From: Acanthochlamys bracteata
Lineage: Eukaryota; Streptophyta; Magnoliopsida; Pandanales; Velloziaceae
Reading direction: 5' to 3'
DNA: 64,000 bases
Assembly: GCA_019914995.1 (NCBI GenBank)
Contig: CM034138.1
Location: forward strand, 4,774,001 to 4,838,000
Under the pieces are notes generated by a model that worked only from the letters and a program-made list of their open reading frames with translations, was not told the origin of the DNA and did no database searches. The position numbers and the translations under genes are program-made. Each line of letters starts with the position of its first letter. Position 1 is the stretch's first letter. Below are positions 26,461-38,204 of this stretch, in pieces.

Positions 26461-28447
26461 AACCAGAAAGAAAGTTTAATGAGTAATATGTTATAAAATA
26501 AACAAAGTTAATTTGCTTACTCTAAAATGTCTTCAGTAGCCAAGTCTTCAAGCTTGACTTCCTCCCAAGAGTTTAACGTACGGGGCTTGTAATTTAGAGT
26601 TAAGGTTTAGAGTTTTAACTCATTACTCTCAATTATTATCATTGAGCAATCAAATCTGCCCTAAGCCTAAAACTCCAAACCATAAGCCCTATCGATGCCA
26701 AAATAAGCCATAACAAAGGTCAAGACAATTCAACCATCTAATTTCAGAATTGTGCAATTAGCCCTAAAATTGGGCAAGGCAATCTGAGAAGGGAGCATCT
26801 AGGCAACAACCAAATCATCCCTCTAGAAGAATATAGTAAATATCTAATAGCTTACTTTTACCCAAAGAAATCATTAACCATCAAGTGAAATCCCAACCAT
26901 CTCATTTCATATTTTCAAGGTAATAAGGCAAGGCAACAAGGCACCCAACCATCTGTTGTAGTTCATCAAAAAGGGATCGAGTTCAGACCATACATCTCCC
27001 AAATCCACAATAGAGGAGATTGGTGTAGTATCCTTAAACTCTCAGATTTTATCACTGCTACACTGCAACAATCTAGAGCCATCAGATAAGTGCAGTATCA
27101 CTCCGGGAGCTCTCAGATTTTCATCACTAAGCTACGATAAGGGTTTTAGAGTTTAGGGTAAGGTCTAGTCACATCCACACCAACAAACACTCTCCGATCT
27201 GTGCAGTATCAAGGCAACTCTGGGTGAAACCATATGTACGAGCAAACAAATGGGTGAAAATCAGTATTATCTGCAGCATATATACAATTCAGCTCATCAC
27301 TACCAGCCAGCAAATGCGTGAAACCAATAACATCTACAGCATATACACAAAGACATTAAACATGCACACAAAAAGCATTTGTTTTTTGAACAGCGAAAAG
27401 ATGCTAGTTGCTTCTGCATTATGTGACAGTCTGAAAAAGCAAGCAACTATTCAAAAACACTACTTCCAAGTTCTAAAAATTTTTCAAGCTCTCTCACAGA
27501 TGAATAAAAAGGGTAATCCCTTTGTGCAAATGAAACCTAGCTGAACAGATAAGTATAGCAAAAGGCGGTAAGATATCAGAAAAATACTCAACATATGATC
27601 CCAATGGTTATGCCAATACTCATGCAAACAGACCAAATATACCAATCAGCTGCCACACGCAGAATTAAGAACTCACTTACAACATCCAAATGGAGCTGCG
27701 CTAGTGTTGAAACAGGTTATTGCTCTACATTATTGAACAATCTGATATGGTTATTGCTCTATGTTAACCTGGAGACAATAGCATGGCGAGAAAAGCAATA
27801 TTGTATACAATATTTATTTCCTCATGCATATTCTTCAGCAATCATGTAGAATCAAGTCAGCCCGCTTCACATTTATCACTCTCTAAAGGACAATATCCGA
27901 CAATAACAACCCAGCATGAGCATCCAAATAGAAACCACCATATCATTTCAAGAGTGTAAGACAAACAAAAATCAATAACATAGCCTACAGTTCCATTCCT
28001 TTCTTCTGTACCAAATATCACCAACCACCACTACTACTCTCTATCGTCTACTCTCACATTCTCATTGGTATTTCCCACAAACAAGACCACCAATAATGGA
28101 CTAGAACAACTTATTACTATCTCTCTCTCATTTATTACAACTCCAAACAGATGTTCATTTGAAGTTAAGTGTATTCGTTTTCGCATACCCATATCACAGA
28201 GCAACTGTAGAAAACAAAAATCTTAATCTACGTATAAACACCTTCTTCACATCCATTCATAACTGAACTAATGACCCAAATTTTCATTTTAACTATAATA
28301 TTCCCCCAAAATCAAGCATCCAATAACAAGAATGCCAATTTCTTAATCAACTCATATTGTATTTCAGTAACCAAGTAGACGAAAACAACCAAGATTTAAA
28401 AAAAAAAACAAAAGATAAAATTTTTATGCTTAAAAAAACTTCATTAC
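26461..28447 (-). other. Region shared with PIF elements; no gene
   Basis: No protein similarity was seen. 27020-27175 contains a local duplication and a phrase ending AAGGTCTAGTCACATCC. A matching stretch, with CTCTTAGATTTATCA, GAGCTACACGA and the same ending, occurs at 41085-41175 inside the PIF/Harbinger composite. This links the DNA around the RPL7a fragment to the PIF family, although its own ends were not found. Confidence 0.35.
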
Positions 28448-28828
28448 CGAGATTGTTGTCAAGGGTTCTGTGAACTGATTGATAGCTGGTGGGTCCTTGA
28501 GCCTCTGCTTAAAAATCGTACTCTGCATCTGGAACCTAACAACCTTCGGTCACGGAACGAATCTATGCAAATCCTTCCTTGGAGGCAGAGCTCCACAGAT
28601 CCCGAACTGCTTTGGCCACTTCTCATACAGCGGGTTCACAATCTTCGTCTGCAATAACAAAGCAAGAACATTAAATTTAGCAAAAAGGAAAAAATAATAT
28701 TCCTTTCCACCCAAAAAAAAAAGAAGAGAAAAATTAGCACACAGTGATTAAAGAGATGTGATTTGAATACTTACGCGCTTCTTCTTCTTCACCGGAGCAG
28801 CGGTGGCGGAGGAACTCTTGGGAGCTAT
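28448..28828 (-). pseudogene. Captured RPL7a (eL8) exons 1-2
   Basis: Minus-strand exons 28775-28828 and 28448-28648, with intact GT/AG signals between them, read APKSSSATAAPVKKKKR, then [20 protein letters not shown], then [23 protein letters not shown] and a terminal LTTIS-like end. This is the N-terminal part of 60S ribosomal protein L7a, whose conserved text includes NPLFEKRPKQFGIGGALPP and LKQRLKVPPALNQFTKTLD. The start codon is ATA instead of ATG, a TGA interrupts the middle of exon 2, and later exons are missing. It is a non-functional fragment that kept its introns, so it came from genomic DNA, not from a reverse-transcribed message. Confidence 0.85.
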
Positions 28829-29210
28829 TGGATTTAGAACTACAGTTTTGTCGAACCACGGTGGCGGCCGTGGGAGGGTTTTAAGGCTGAGATGGAGAAG
28901 AATATGAAAGAAGCTTATACATTAGGGAGGTATATTGACATTTGAATTACAGAGAAAAGATTAGGGTTCCGAAATGAGCAAATTCAGCGTCGGAGAAGAT
29001 TTCGTGAGAAGAACGTGGTCGGAAGAACAAATCGGAGGAATAAAAGAGGAACAAACCGGGCAAGCATTAGTTGTGGCTGCAGCGAACGAGTGCGAGCAAC
29101 AGAATGGAGAGAAATGAGCGCTTGTGAACCTGCTGCTGGTGGGCAGGAGGTATATTAACCTCCGTAATTTCGTAAACTGAGACGGGCATAGTTCATCGTG
29201 CTCTGCATAA
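28829..29210 (-). other. 5' flank of the RPL7a fragment
   Basis: GC-richer DNA that would be 5' UTR and promoter for minus-strand transcription into the RPL7a fragment. A similar GC-rich block lies at the right end of every large PIF-like element in this window. No other gene is seen. Confidence 0.35.
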
Positions 29211-29861
29211 ATTATGTTTTGCTAAATTTAACTTTAGAAATTTCATTCAACATCTATTATTTATATATTTTTGTTGAAAGAAATTGCTACTGGTTTTGTT
29301 GCTAAAAAAATTATTTTTTATTAAATTCTATTTGAACAAATTTTATTATTCAAAATTTTTTATAAAAAAATTAAAAATATATTTGACTAAATTTGTATTT
29401 ATAAATAAATGAAATATATACGTATATATATATAACAGAATTATTTTTAAGTATATAATAAGTGATATATTATTAAAATTATTTTTTCACACTTTATCTA
29501 ATTTTATAATTTAATATTTCTTATAATATAAATAAATTTATTAATTCTTTCTTATATTAAAATTTTTAAATCTATTAATATGTTATTATTATAAATTAAA
29601 AATTAACTTATAATTATATTTTTAAATATATAAATATATTATTGTTTATATACATGAATAATTATGAATCAATATGTTTGAGGAATAAAAAATTAATAAT
29701 TATAAAACTATGAATTAATGTAAAAATTATAAATTTTTTTATTAACAAATAAGATGTACTAAAATTTTAAATTGTTGGCAAAATTATATTTATAAATTAA
29801 GAAAAAATTCCTGTACAATTTCATAAAAAATCACGTATCAAACATTTCCTTTGATATGTTG

Positions 29862-30127
29862 GTGCTGCAAAGTTAAGCTCAAACATTTCCTTTGATATGT
29901 TCCCACCCTCGTAGAAGTCTACTAACTTTGCTACAACATCTGCACTTTCTGCTATGTGAGCTTCATCATTTGGGTCAAACCAGAGCTTGTTCAACAAATG
30001 GAGCTTCCTGTGTTTTCCCTCAAGAGGAATCTGCCACCTTACATAGAGCCATTCTCTCTTCTTCTCAGTGAGCTTTGAATTCATCCTCCTAGAAAGGAAC
30101 TCTCTCTCCTGCTTCAGTTCTTTAATA
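29862..30127 (-). pseudogene. Captured NACK-type kinesin (KIN-7) C-terminal exon
   Basis: After an AG acceptor at 30128-30129 the minus strand reads SIKELKQEREFLSRRMNSKL, then TEKKREWLYVRWQIPLEGKH, then RKLHLLNKLWFDPNDEAHI, then ESADVVAKLV, GGNISKEMFELNFAAPT. This is the conserved C-terminal region (DUF3490) of plant NACK1/HINKEL kinesins, which drive phragmoplast expansion during cytokinesis. The frame is open, but the motor and coiled-coil exons are absent. After NFAAPT, a 20-bp duplication (AACATATCAAAGGAAATGTT on the minus strand) gives a wrong ending. It is a captured fragment, not a working kinesin. Confidence 0.85.
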
Positions 30128-31404
30128 CTGCATTTACAAGAAAATAGATGCGTCATATTGATTGGAGAAAGACTACAGACAGTGATAGTTCCTGGCAACA
30201 ACTAGCATCACTATATGTCTGTTTAAGAATGAAAATGTATACAGCAAAGGAAAGGTACATGTATGCGATGAGAACGGAACTTCTAAAAGATAGCAAGTGG
30301 TTTACAAGAACAAACTTGAAACTTGTTATGAGAGATGTTACAAGTTCATCCATATTCCCACTTTTCTGAGAAAAACAAGTCCATTCTTTCTCATCCATAA
30401 GAAAAAATTTGTGATCTTACAATAGGTCATCTAAATCATCAAGACATATTAGAAGACTAAAAGTAGCTAAAAGAATATTACACTTAAGATGTGGTAATGA
30501 TCTTTGAATTAAGTGGAGAGCACCTTTACTAAGGGTCTGTTTGAATAGAAGCGTAATTAATAAAAAAAAATAAAAATAAGATTAAATAAGATGAGATTAT
30601 TTAAGGTGAAGATAAGAGTAAGAGAATAATTTAATTTCGTATTATTTAGATATATCAGTAAGATTAATAAAAAGTAAATAATTATTTTTTTTTGGTAACT
30701 GAGAGCAAAAAGAATAATTTTTAAAAAAGACTGAAATATCTTTTCGTGTTTTTTGGTAAAGCAAAATAAATATAGTAAAGACATGGGAGCTCAAGCTTTG
30801 ACAAAACGAAATAAATGAGTAACCAATCAAATATTATTCAAGCTTGCCAATACAATCATATGAATTAAAACATATTAGAGATTAACTTTTGTTTTAGACT
30901 ATACCAGCTTGTATTAATAATATGTCAAATAATTCTGTATTTTAAGAAAACTGTCATTGAGTTTACTATGATATATTGAATGACGCACTGTACCGAATGT
31001 TACAAAGTGCATTTACAAAATTCTTCAGGCATCTAAATATGCTTCTAAAATGCTAACATGTATTACATAATTCACCACGACACCACAAGAGCTCATTCTG
31101 CAAAAGGGTACAAATTAGGACAAACGAGTAGGCTAAAAACAAGAGCTTAGAAAGGAGTTGCTTGAGCATAAACTTGCTGTGACAAATACATCCAAGCTTA
31201 GGTTCAAGCTTCATTATTTTTCTTTACTCATATCCTAATAAAAAATATGGCAGAAAAAGAGTTCTACAAGTAAAAATGATCCCTGAAAAAGCCATTGGCA
31301 TACTACATCATGACGAGTACAAAAACATAAATCATCTCGACCAACAATGGGAGTTGATGTGTTTGGTGGAGTTGAGATGTTAAACAATGTTGCTGCAATT
31401 GCTG

Positions 31405-31599
31405 GAATCCTTCGCTTCCTATCTTCAAAGCAATTATTGCTAGCTCCAAGCGACTTTTGAATGTCTTCAAATAGTTATTGCTGGAATCTTTAGTAGATTC
31501 ATGCATGTGGTTGATGTAGGAAGGTGATTAAGATCCTCATCAGTAGCATTAAATGGAGCAGTCATGTTATTGGAGACGACAGCCAATCTTTGAGTATAA
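31405..31599 (-). pseudogene. Captured HECT ubiquitin-ligase C-terminal exon (UPL6/7-like)
   Basis: After an AG acceptor at 31600-31601 the minus strand gives LAVVSNNM, NATDEDLNHLPTSTTCMNLL and KIP, then in a shifted frame NYLKTFKSRLELAI and IGSEGF. HECT E3 ligases of the UPL6/UPL7 type end with LPTSATCMNLLKLP, then a short linker and a 'KLLYAI...GF' tail, in which the TCxN cysteine accepts ubiquitin. The catalytic TTCMN motif is still present. A frame change follows it and the rest of the HECT domain is missing. This is a captured, broken exon; the exact source gene is uncertain. Confidence 0.5.
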
Positions 31600-31813
31600 C
31601 TAAACATAATGACAAATTGATTATCAATCACTAACATCTGTATGCAAAAGTATAAACACCAAGAGCTAAGAAAGATTGTTGCTGGTATATCTAGCTCATT
31701 TTCTTAGAAAGATGCTTTTTGTTTGTAAAGTTCCGTAGACCGATTACTACACAGACAACAATGAAACGAAAAGATTGAAGAAAGAAAAAAGGAAAAGCAA
31801 ACAAAGGACCTAC

Positions 31814-31886
31814 CTGAGAAACTTTTTCTGATGCTCCAACGATAAACCTTTTAGAACTTTCAAAACGTTTTGATGACAAGATGTTA
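31814..31886 (-). other. Exon-like segment, unidentified
   Basis: A 73-nt minus-strand stretch lies between a TTTATTGCAG acceptor and a GTAGGT donor. It reads SNILSSKRFESSKRFIVGAS in one frame. Splice signals on both sides suggest a captured exon; its source is not recognised. Confidence 0.3.
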
Positions 31887-32742
31887 CTGCAATAAAGAGC
31901 AAGTGACAAGTTCCTACATCACTTTCAAACAGCAACCAAGTACATAAACTTTAGGCCATTATGCTTCTTTATAAACTGTCAGTAGTAAGCATATCACAGT
32001 AAGATCTTCTCAAACAGCTTAAATTTCTGAGAGTATCCTAAACAACTCATGCAAATATCTCAAATATCTAAGAGGCCAGCTAAGACTAGAAACGCCCATG
32101 AATGGACAATAACTACTAAGAACAAATCAACAGAAAGGTCAAATATTAAACTTTCAGTTACATTCTAGTGCTTCTGTAAACCTCCAATTTTCAAGTGATA
32201 TTTCAACCATGCAAACTATAATCAGTAACCAAATTAACTTACAAGACTATGGAGGTAAACTGCACACAGACAGATTTTTTTAGAACTTCAAAGCTCCAAA
32301 ATCCTAAAACTCCAGATGAGGAACTTGGAGATTCCAATTACTTTAGACAAATAAAAACAACAAAAAGAACAATCAGTGAATTTTTTGAAAACCATCAGAA
32401 GTAGGAAACAGTCTTCAGAGACTTTTAATCACGATATCAGGGAGAACCTTTTTGAAAATCAAATACTACTACTAAGATAATTGATTTATGCAACATTCAA
32501 CTATAATCTCGCACTAATACAACAACTTAATTATTGCCAAGTATTAATTTCAAGTCCAAGCTAGCATTTCTCATCTACTTCCAAAATCAGATAACATATA
32601 TGGATTACTCCAAAAAATCTAACTTGTAATCAATAAAAGCATAGACGATGCTCGTTACTGCTCATGAAATCATCAAAATTTATTAGAAGTAGATTGAGAT
32701 GAAATGCTACTACAGATTGGAATCGGATTTCATCAAACAAAC

Positions 32743-32808
32743 CTGGTAAGCAGTGAGAGCGATTGCTGCGATGAAGGAGAAGAGCCACAACACCAGCTCC
32801 CACGCCAT
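32743..32808 (-). pseudogene. Captured first exon encoding a hydrophobic N-terminus
   Basis: An ATG-initiated 22-codon minus-strand frame, MAWELVLWLFSFIAAIALTA then YQ, is followed by a GTTTGT donor. It is a single membrane-spanning or signal-anchor sequence. The pattern MAWxLxLWxxSF...YQ resembles the start of plant cornichon proteins (cargo receptors for ER exit), but the spacing before YQ is short, so this is only a suggestion. Joining to 31814-31886 in phase would give an immediate stop, so the two pieces probably do not make one protein. It lies just inside the right end of the nested element, where the transcript should start. Confidence 0.35.
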
Positions 32809-33169
32809 TGATGGAGACTGAGAACTTGGGAGCGAGCTCAGGAATTTAAGAGAGTAATATTGAGATTTCGTAAATCCTTGACTTCGGCAGGAGGATCAAC
32901 GCTTCGCGTGTGCTCGAATGGCTCACGCGAAGGCAACAGAGATAGCAGCAGTGAGAAGAAGAAAGCCGGAGAAAGAAACGACGAAGATCTGCATAGGGGA
33001 AACAACAACTGCGTGGCTACGGGGAGAAGGGATCGCGACGGGAGTAGAGCGGCGGCTGAAGACTAGAAGGAAAAGAAGAAATAAGAACGAAGTGCGGTAA
33101 ATTTAATAAAATAACATGGGCAAAATGAGAATCTAAATTATTAACAGTTGTAAGATCACTCCTACTCTT

Positions 33170-33196
33170 GGTTACACCCCACATTGGGGTGTAACC
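33170..33196. repeat. Perfect 12-bp hairpin near element right end
   Basis: GGTTACACCCCA, a 3-nt loop CAT, then TGGGGTGTAACC. The stem is perfect. It lies about 125 bp inside the right terminus of the nested PIF-type element, so it may be a subterminal transposase-binding site or a remnant of a tiny insertion. Confidence 0.7.
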
Positions 33197-35283
33197 GATT
33201 AATCCTCATATAAGATAATGAGAACAAGTTTTACTCTCCATTAATCTTATGAAATCGTTGCCAAACGAGAGCAATGGAAAGTAATCAGTTCACTTACTCT
33301 CAATTGCTCTCAAACAGACCGTAAGAGAAGATAAACATATAACTTGCTAAAAGCATATAATACAAAGTACCAACGAAATGGAGCTTGCAAAGTTGGTAAC
33401 TTTATAATCTAAAGTTCCATCGCATGGAGCACAGTCTAACATACATTTTTGAAGTTTAATTTAGTATATAATTGATATCAAAGTCACTCATAAGCGTACC
33501 TATGTATCGAGATCTTGGAGTTTAACTATCATTTGATCTACAACTTAATGGCAAACTGTGCAGATATCATCAGACTTTGGTAGATTAAAATTCATTCTTT
33601 CACAAAGATTCATCTTCATACAAAATTGATGAATAGCCAAAACAGAGATGCTAACATTATTTAATATGGTTCAGCAACACTTTTACGTACATCCACACGA
33701 CTCCAATATTAAAATAAATGTTATGGCTGATTTTATAAGTTCTCAGTAAATGAAATAAACATCAAAGCATGTTTGATTAATTGCAGTCATAACAGAAGAA
33801 GAGAATCCATATATACTAACACCAAATGATTTTTTCAGAGCACATACACTTGATATTAGAGCAGTCACATATATACTACAAGTAATGATTTTTCTAGAGC
33901 AGTCACAATATCAGAGCACATCCACTTTGATAATATTTCCTGGAATACATCATATCACATTCTACTTGCATTTGATAATTTTTCCATGCACATACACTTG
34001 ACATGCATACTACTAATTCATAGGATTTTCCCATGCCACAGTACCTATTTTTAATATACTTTTATATGACTTTAACAAAAAATAAAACAAGAACTAATCA
34101 AGCATCCATAGGTTGTTGATAGCCAGGCCAAACAATTCACTCTTCACAGGATTAAACATGGGGGCTTACTTTCTTGGAAAAGATAAACTAGCTATATATA
34201 TAGCTTCTGGAAAATATGAGATCTTCTTTTGGCTACGAACATAACTTCTAACAGAGAAGAAGGAATTAACAATGTGGTGTCTTTATATACTCATCGCAGA
34301 GGCCTTGTCTTCTCCCCACTTACATTCTCCTCAAATCCGAAAGCTTGAAAGAGCTGTTCGATTTTTGGGCAGCCAACAATATATTTCTTCAAAAAAATCG
34401 ATCAACAACCAGAATAATTCCAAAAACAAATAAATAATTAAAGATTAAATTCTAAAAATAGTATAATTCCAAAACTAAGACATCGACTGATCGATCTTAT
34501 AAGATCTTTCCCCACAAAAATTATATTCTCCACAGATAAACAAAAAAACATAATTATATCCTCCAATAGACAAACAAAAATCTTTCTTCAAAAAATTGAA
34601 TCAAACAGAACAAATCAAGTACCTGGAGTATTTTCTGAATCGAATCAAAGCTCCGCTTTAGCACAAATTTCAGAAATTGGAGATAAAATCCTCCGAATCA
34701 AACAATAAAACCTCCAAATCAAGTAACAGAAGAAGAGAAATAGCACCAACGAAATAGATCGGCTCGTTAAGATCTTGGATTTACTCTGCCGTTGGGGCCA
34801 ACTTGGAAGATTTCTAAGGTTAGAAGTGAATGAGTGTTACGGGAGCGATGAATGAGGTAGTCGAGCGAAAAAGGAAGGAGTGAATGTAGTAGGAGCAGAG
34901 ATGGGGTTGAGGTGCCTAAGTGAGATGGGGTGGGTGAAGAAATGGAGTGGAGTGAATAAGGTAGGAGATGAGATAAGGTTAAGATAAGAGTGATATATAT
35001 GAGTGTAATTTGTCAAATTGTTAAGGACCAAATAGTCATTGCCTAAGTAGTGATGTAAATAAGCAGCGCGGTGCTTGTTTGGAAAAGCAACGATTGTTGC
35101 TTTTTTTTCCAGCGTTAAAAGCAGCTTAGTTGACTGAAAAGCACGCCTTGCCAAACGTGTTGTTTACTGTTATGTGCTTTTTTTTAAGAAAAAGCTTCAA
35201 AAACGTGTTTCCAAACATTGCCATAAAAGTCGTCGTGCGGCTTTAAAGGAAAGCACAAAATGATGGTTTCGATCTCTTATTTA

Positions 35284-35535
35284 GGAGACGTCTGAAATTG
35301 CTTTTGAAATATAATTTTTTTAAGATAGAAAATATTTTTTTTATAAATAAATTTTATTTTTTTGATTTCTAAAAAATAATAAAAATATGTAATAAAAAGA
35401 TCTCACTATATAGAATTATTTTATACTTTTTAAATTTTTAAATAAATTTTTTATATATTTATAAAAAATGTATCGAAAAATATAAAATAGAAAATTAATA
35501 AATTATTTTCTTGATGAGCAATGCGAAACGCATCC
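35284..35535. mobile_element. MITE with about 20-bp inverted ends
   Basis: The left end GGAGACGTCTGAAATTGC and the reverse complement of the right end, GGATGCGTTTCGCATTGC, are similar. The body is A/T-rich and self-complementary. Flanks are TTTA on the left and TAAA on the right, so no simple direct duplication is evident. Confidence 0.45.
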
Positions 35536-36446
35536 TAAAATCTATACACTGCTTAAAAGATTTGTTTACAACCCATCAAATCCACTTTTAAAATTTTATT
35601 TTTAATACAAAATACATAAAGATTTACAATAAATTTTTAATCAAAATTTATTTTTCAAAATTCAAATTTAGAATTTACTTTTAATACAAAATAACTATAA
35701 AAACTTATTTTTATTAAATAATTTTAGTTTTAATCCAAAGCCTTTTTGGCCAAACAACTTAAACACTGTAGAAAGGTTCTTTCAGTTTAAAGACCAAAAT
35801 AAGCCTTACCAAATGATACTATAAGAGTGTTTGCAATTACTTATGAAATAGAACATTTTTAAAATAGAGCTTTTAAGAAAAAAAATGAGCTTTCGCTTTT
35901 TGGATCTGAAAGGAGCCTTTCTTAAAAAAATATTTGGAAGTACTTTTAGATAAGGTGCTTTTAATTAAAAGAAATATACAAATGACTAAATTATTTTTTG
36001 GTGTAGAATTACTGATGTATTTGTTTAGTATGGCATTTCTTCAAAAAAAATACTTATTAAAAAAATATTATCAATAATCAATGCAATGACTTTGTATTTA
36101 TTTCTCATTTAAACAAAAACATTCAAATTTCTTTTATATAAATACTTGTTTAACATAAAATATATTTAATAGAATATTTATTATTATTATTATTTTTAGT
36201 ATAATATCTACATGGAATAATTTTTAAAATATTTTAATAATAATTCATGTTGACTTGAATTATTATTTTTGAATATGTTTTCTCGTTAATATTTACAAGA
36301 GTATGAACAAATAGTAACAAATTGGTTCATAATAATCACACATTAAATATTCTTACAGCAATATCATCGCGATGTAAATACCAGTCCGAAATGTTTTCAC
36401 CAGCATCTCTCTCTTGTTGTAACATTGGACGTACTGCACAATTTTT

Positions 36447-37688
36447 CTATGGTTGGAGAAACAAAACGTTCATGTTCTGCTTTTGAGAAGACATCATCGT
36501 AAACGCCTTCTTTTCTATTGAAATTATGAATCGTCCTACTAAAAATAATAATATCTCATTAAACGTTAATTGGAAATGGTGGCATCTTTTGTAAAATTTT
36601 AAAGCGAGATTTTCACATGCTAAAAGTACGTTCAATGCTTCTGCATGAAGAATAAAGTTGTTTGAAAATTTCTTTTGGACCCCTTAGTTTCAGCAATTGA
36701 ACTGTACTTACACGTCGAAAGTCGTTAAGATGCTATCATATGTCTTCACATTGCTAGGGGACCATATAATCTGGTATTTTGTCCATAACCTGTATTCAAT
36801 AAGTAATATTTCGTGCCTGAAGGACGAGAAAATTTATGCTCTAGGTTACGTACTGCTTCGTTGAATATCTTTACATCGTGAGCAGTTTTTATTCATCCAG
36901 ATAATATAAAGGCATCTTACATGTTCAAATCACAGACGGTGAGAATATTTTGAGTATGATTTTCTTACAGCCAATATAAGATATATGCTCTACAGTTGAT
37001 AGTGTCGTCTTTATATGAGTTCCGTCGATTGTTCAAATACAATCTGCAATGATATATTCAATGTTAAAATTAATAAAAATAATTTACTTTGCATTATGAA
37101 AAATATTTGCTGACATCATGAGAAATTATTGAAGTTAACGCTTACTTGAGGTCAAGGAAGATATTGTGCGTCTTCGGTTTATGATAGATTACCCTTTGAT
37201 CATATTGAGGCTATGCTCTAATTAAATATGGTACTAATCGTAGTATAGCTTTAAATGCTTTACGAAAATGTCTATGAATTATTTCTCCAGAATGATTAAA
37301 TATTCTTTGAAGTAATTTATTTTCAGAACCGTGGACACAAGTCAAAAGTAATATTGCAACGTTTCGTTAACCGTCATTGCTTTAGTTGGCGGCAAACCAT
37401 AGTCATTTTCAAACATTGGCAGAATACTCGAAACATGTCTTTCCTAGTACGAATTTAAGTAGTAACGAGTTTCATTTTTCTCTAATATTTCACAATAAGT
37501 TGATGACCTGTGTGTATAGATATACGGTATGAATTTTTTAGCTTGTTGTCAATACATATAGGTGTTGCTTGAATACTTGCTAGTTTCAAGAGGTGAAACC
37601 ATCTGTCTTCGCCTTTGTTAGTCTCATCATTTGCAAAAGTTGAATATGAAGACATACAAACAGCCATTAGATCATCTGTAGAATCCAT
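36447..37688 (-). pseudogene. PIF/Harbinger DDE transposase (HARBI1/ALP1-like), broken
   Basis: The minus strand starts MDSTDDLMAV and reaches SYRISIHTGHQLI, the usual start of plant PIF transposases. Further pieces, in changing frames, are SGEIIHRHFRKAFKAILRL-like text; TIDGTH (first catalytic Asp); an AHDVKIFNEAVRNLEHKF segment (second Asp, with HDxRxF-like context); GTKYYLLNTGYG; EIFKQLYSSCRSIERTFS (the IE of the third position); and FKILQKMPPFPI. All three acidic positions of the DDE nuclease can be seen, but stops and frame changes break the frame throughout. It would have cut and pasted the element; it is not functional now. Confidence 0.82.
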
Positions 37689-38204
37689 TTAACTACAATA
37701 CAAATCATACAAACAGTCAAATAATAATCACAAGATAGCAATTAAATTACCAGAAACACGCACAAAATAAATAAACAAGTTGTTTTAAACAATATATTTT
37801 TAAAAGCTCAAATTCTAATTCATGATAAGACATGCAAACTAATTATCTCAAGTCTACGCAAACATATAACTACAATTCAATAAGGTGAAAAAATAAACAC
37901 GAAGTACACCAACAACTAAACAAACATAAGGATACAAAGACCATGTTGATATGCTCAGCATAACATGACAATATAATAATAACTGCCCTCAGTATTTTCT
38001 CTCTAGATACTCCGTGTGACTGTACTCTAATCATGACAAATGACATTCATTGTCTGGTTTCTCTAAAAAGGTAGTCTGATGGCTAGTGTTTATTAGAAGA
38101 TATGTGGCATAGTTTTAGAGGGCGTCGCCCGGTTGGACTCCAACCATCTGTTTAAGTATATATGCATGTAATTTTCATGAGCAGATGGAGGTCCTTATTG
38201 AACT

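Larger units (their letters stand above)
30533..33321 (-). mobile_element. Nested PIF/Harbinger-type element with captured exons
   Basis: The left end GGGTCTGTTTGAATAGAAGC and the reverse complement of the right end, CGGTCTGTTTGAGAGCAATT, form a clear terminal inverted repeat. TAA occurs directly outside both (30530-30532, 33322-33324). The 2789-bp body lacks a transposase and contains exon-like pieces on the minus strand: a HECT ligase C-terminus (31405-31599) and two small exons (31814-31886, 32743-32808). It interrupts element A. The ends are close to the commonest plant PIF terminus. Confidence 0.75.
29211..35223 (-). mobile_element. PIF/Harbinger-type element A with captured kinesin piece
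   Basis: The left end ATTATGTTTTGCTAAA and the reverse complement of the right end, TGGCAATGTTTGGAAA, are related. TAA lies outside both (29208-29210, 35224-35226). The left 250 bp matches the left ends of elements at 42435 and 45787, for example TTTGACTAAATTTGTATTTA followed by 'TAAATAAATGAAATAT'. The right 250 bp matches theirs, including 'GTGTAATTTGTCAAA..GT' and 'AAATAGTCATT'. So this belongs to one non-autonomous family. It carries a NACK-kinesin fragment and was later entered by the element at 30533-33321. About 34740-34960 is the GC-rich 5' exon-like block. Confidence 0.65.

Noticed and set aside
32860..33100. Two plus-strand frames of 60-68 codons rich in Arg, Lys and Glu
   Set aside because: They lie in the GC-rich 5' block of a minus-strand PIF element and look like chance translation of purine-rich DNA.
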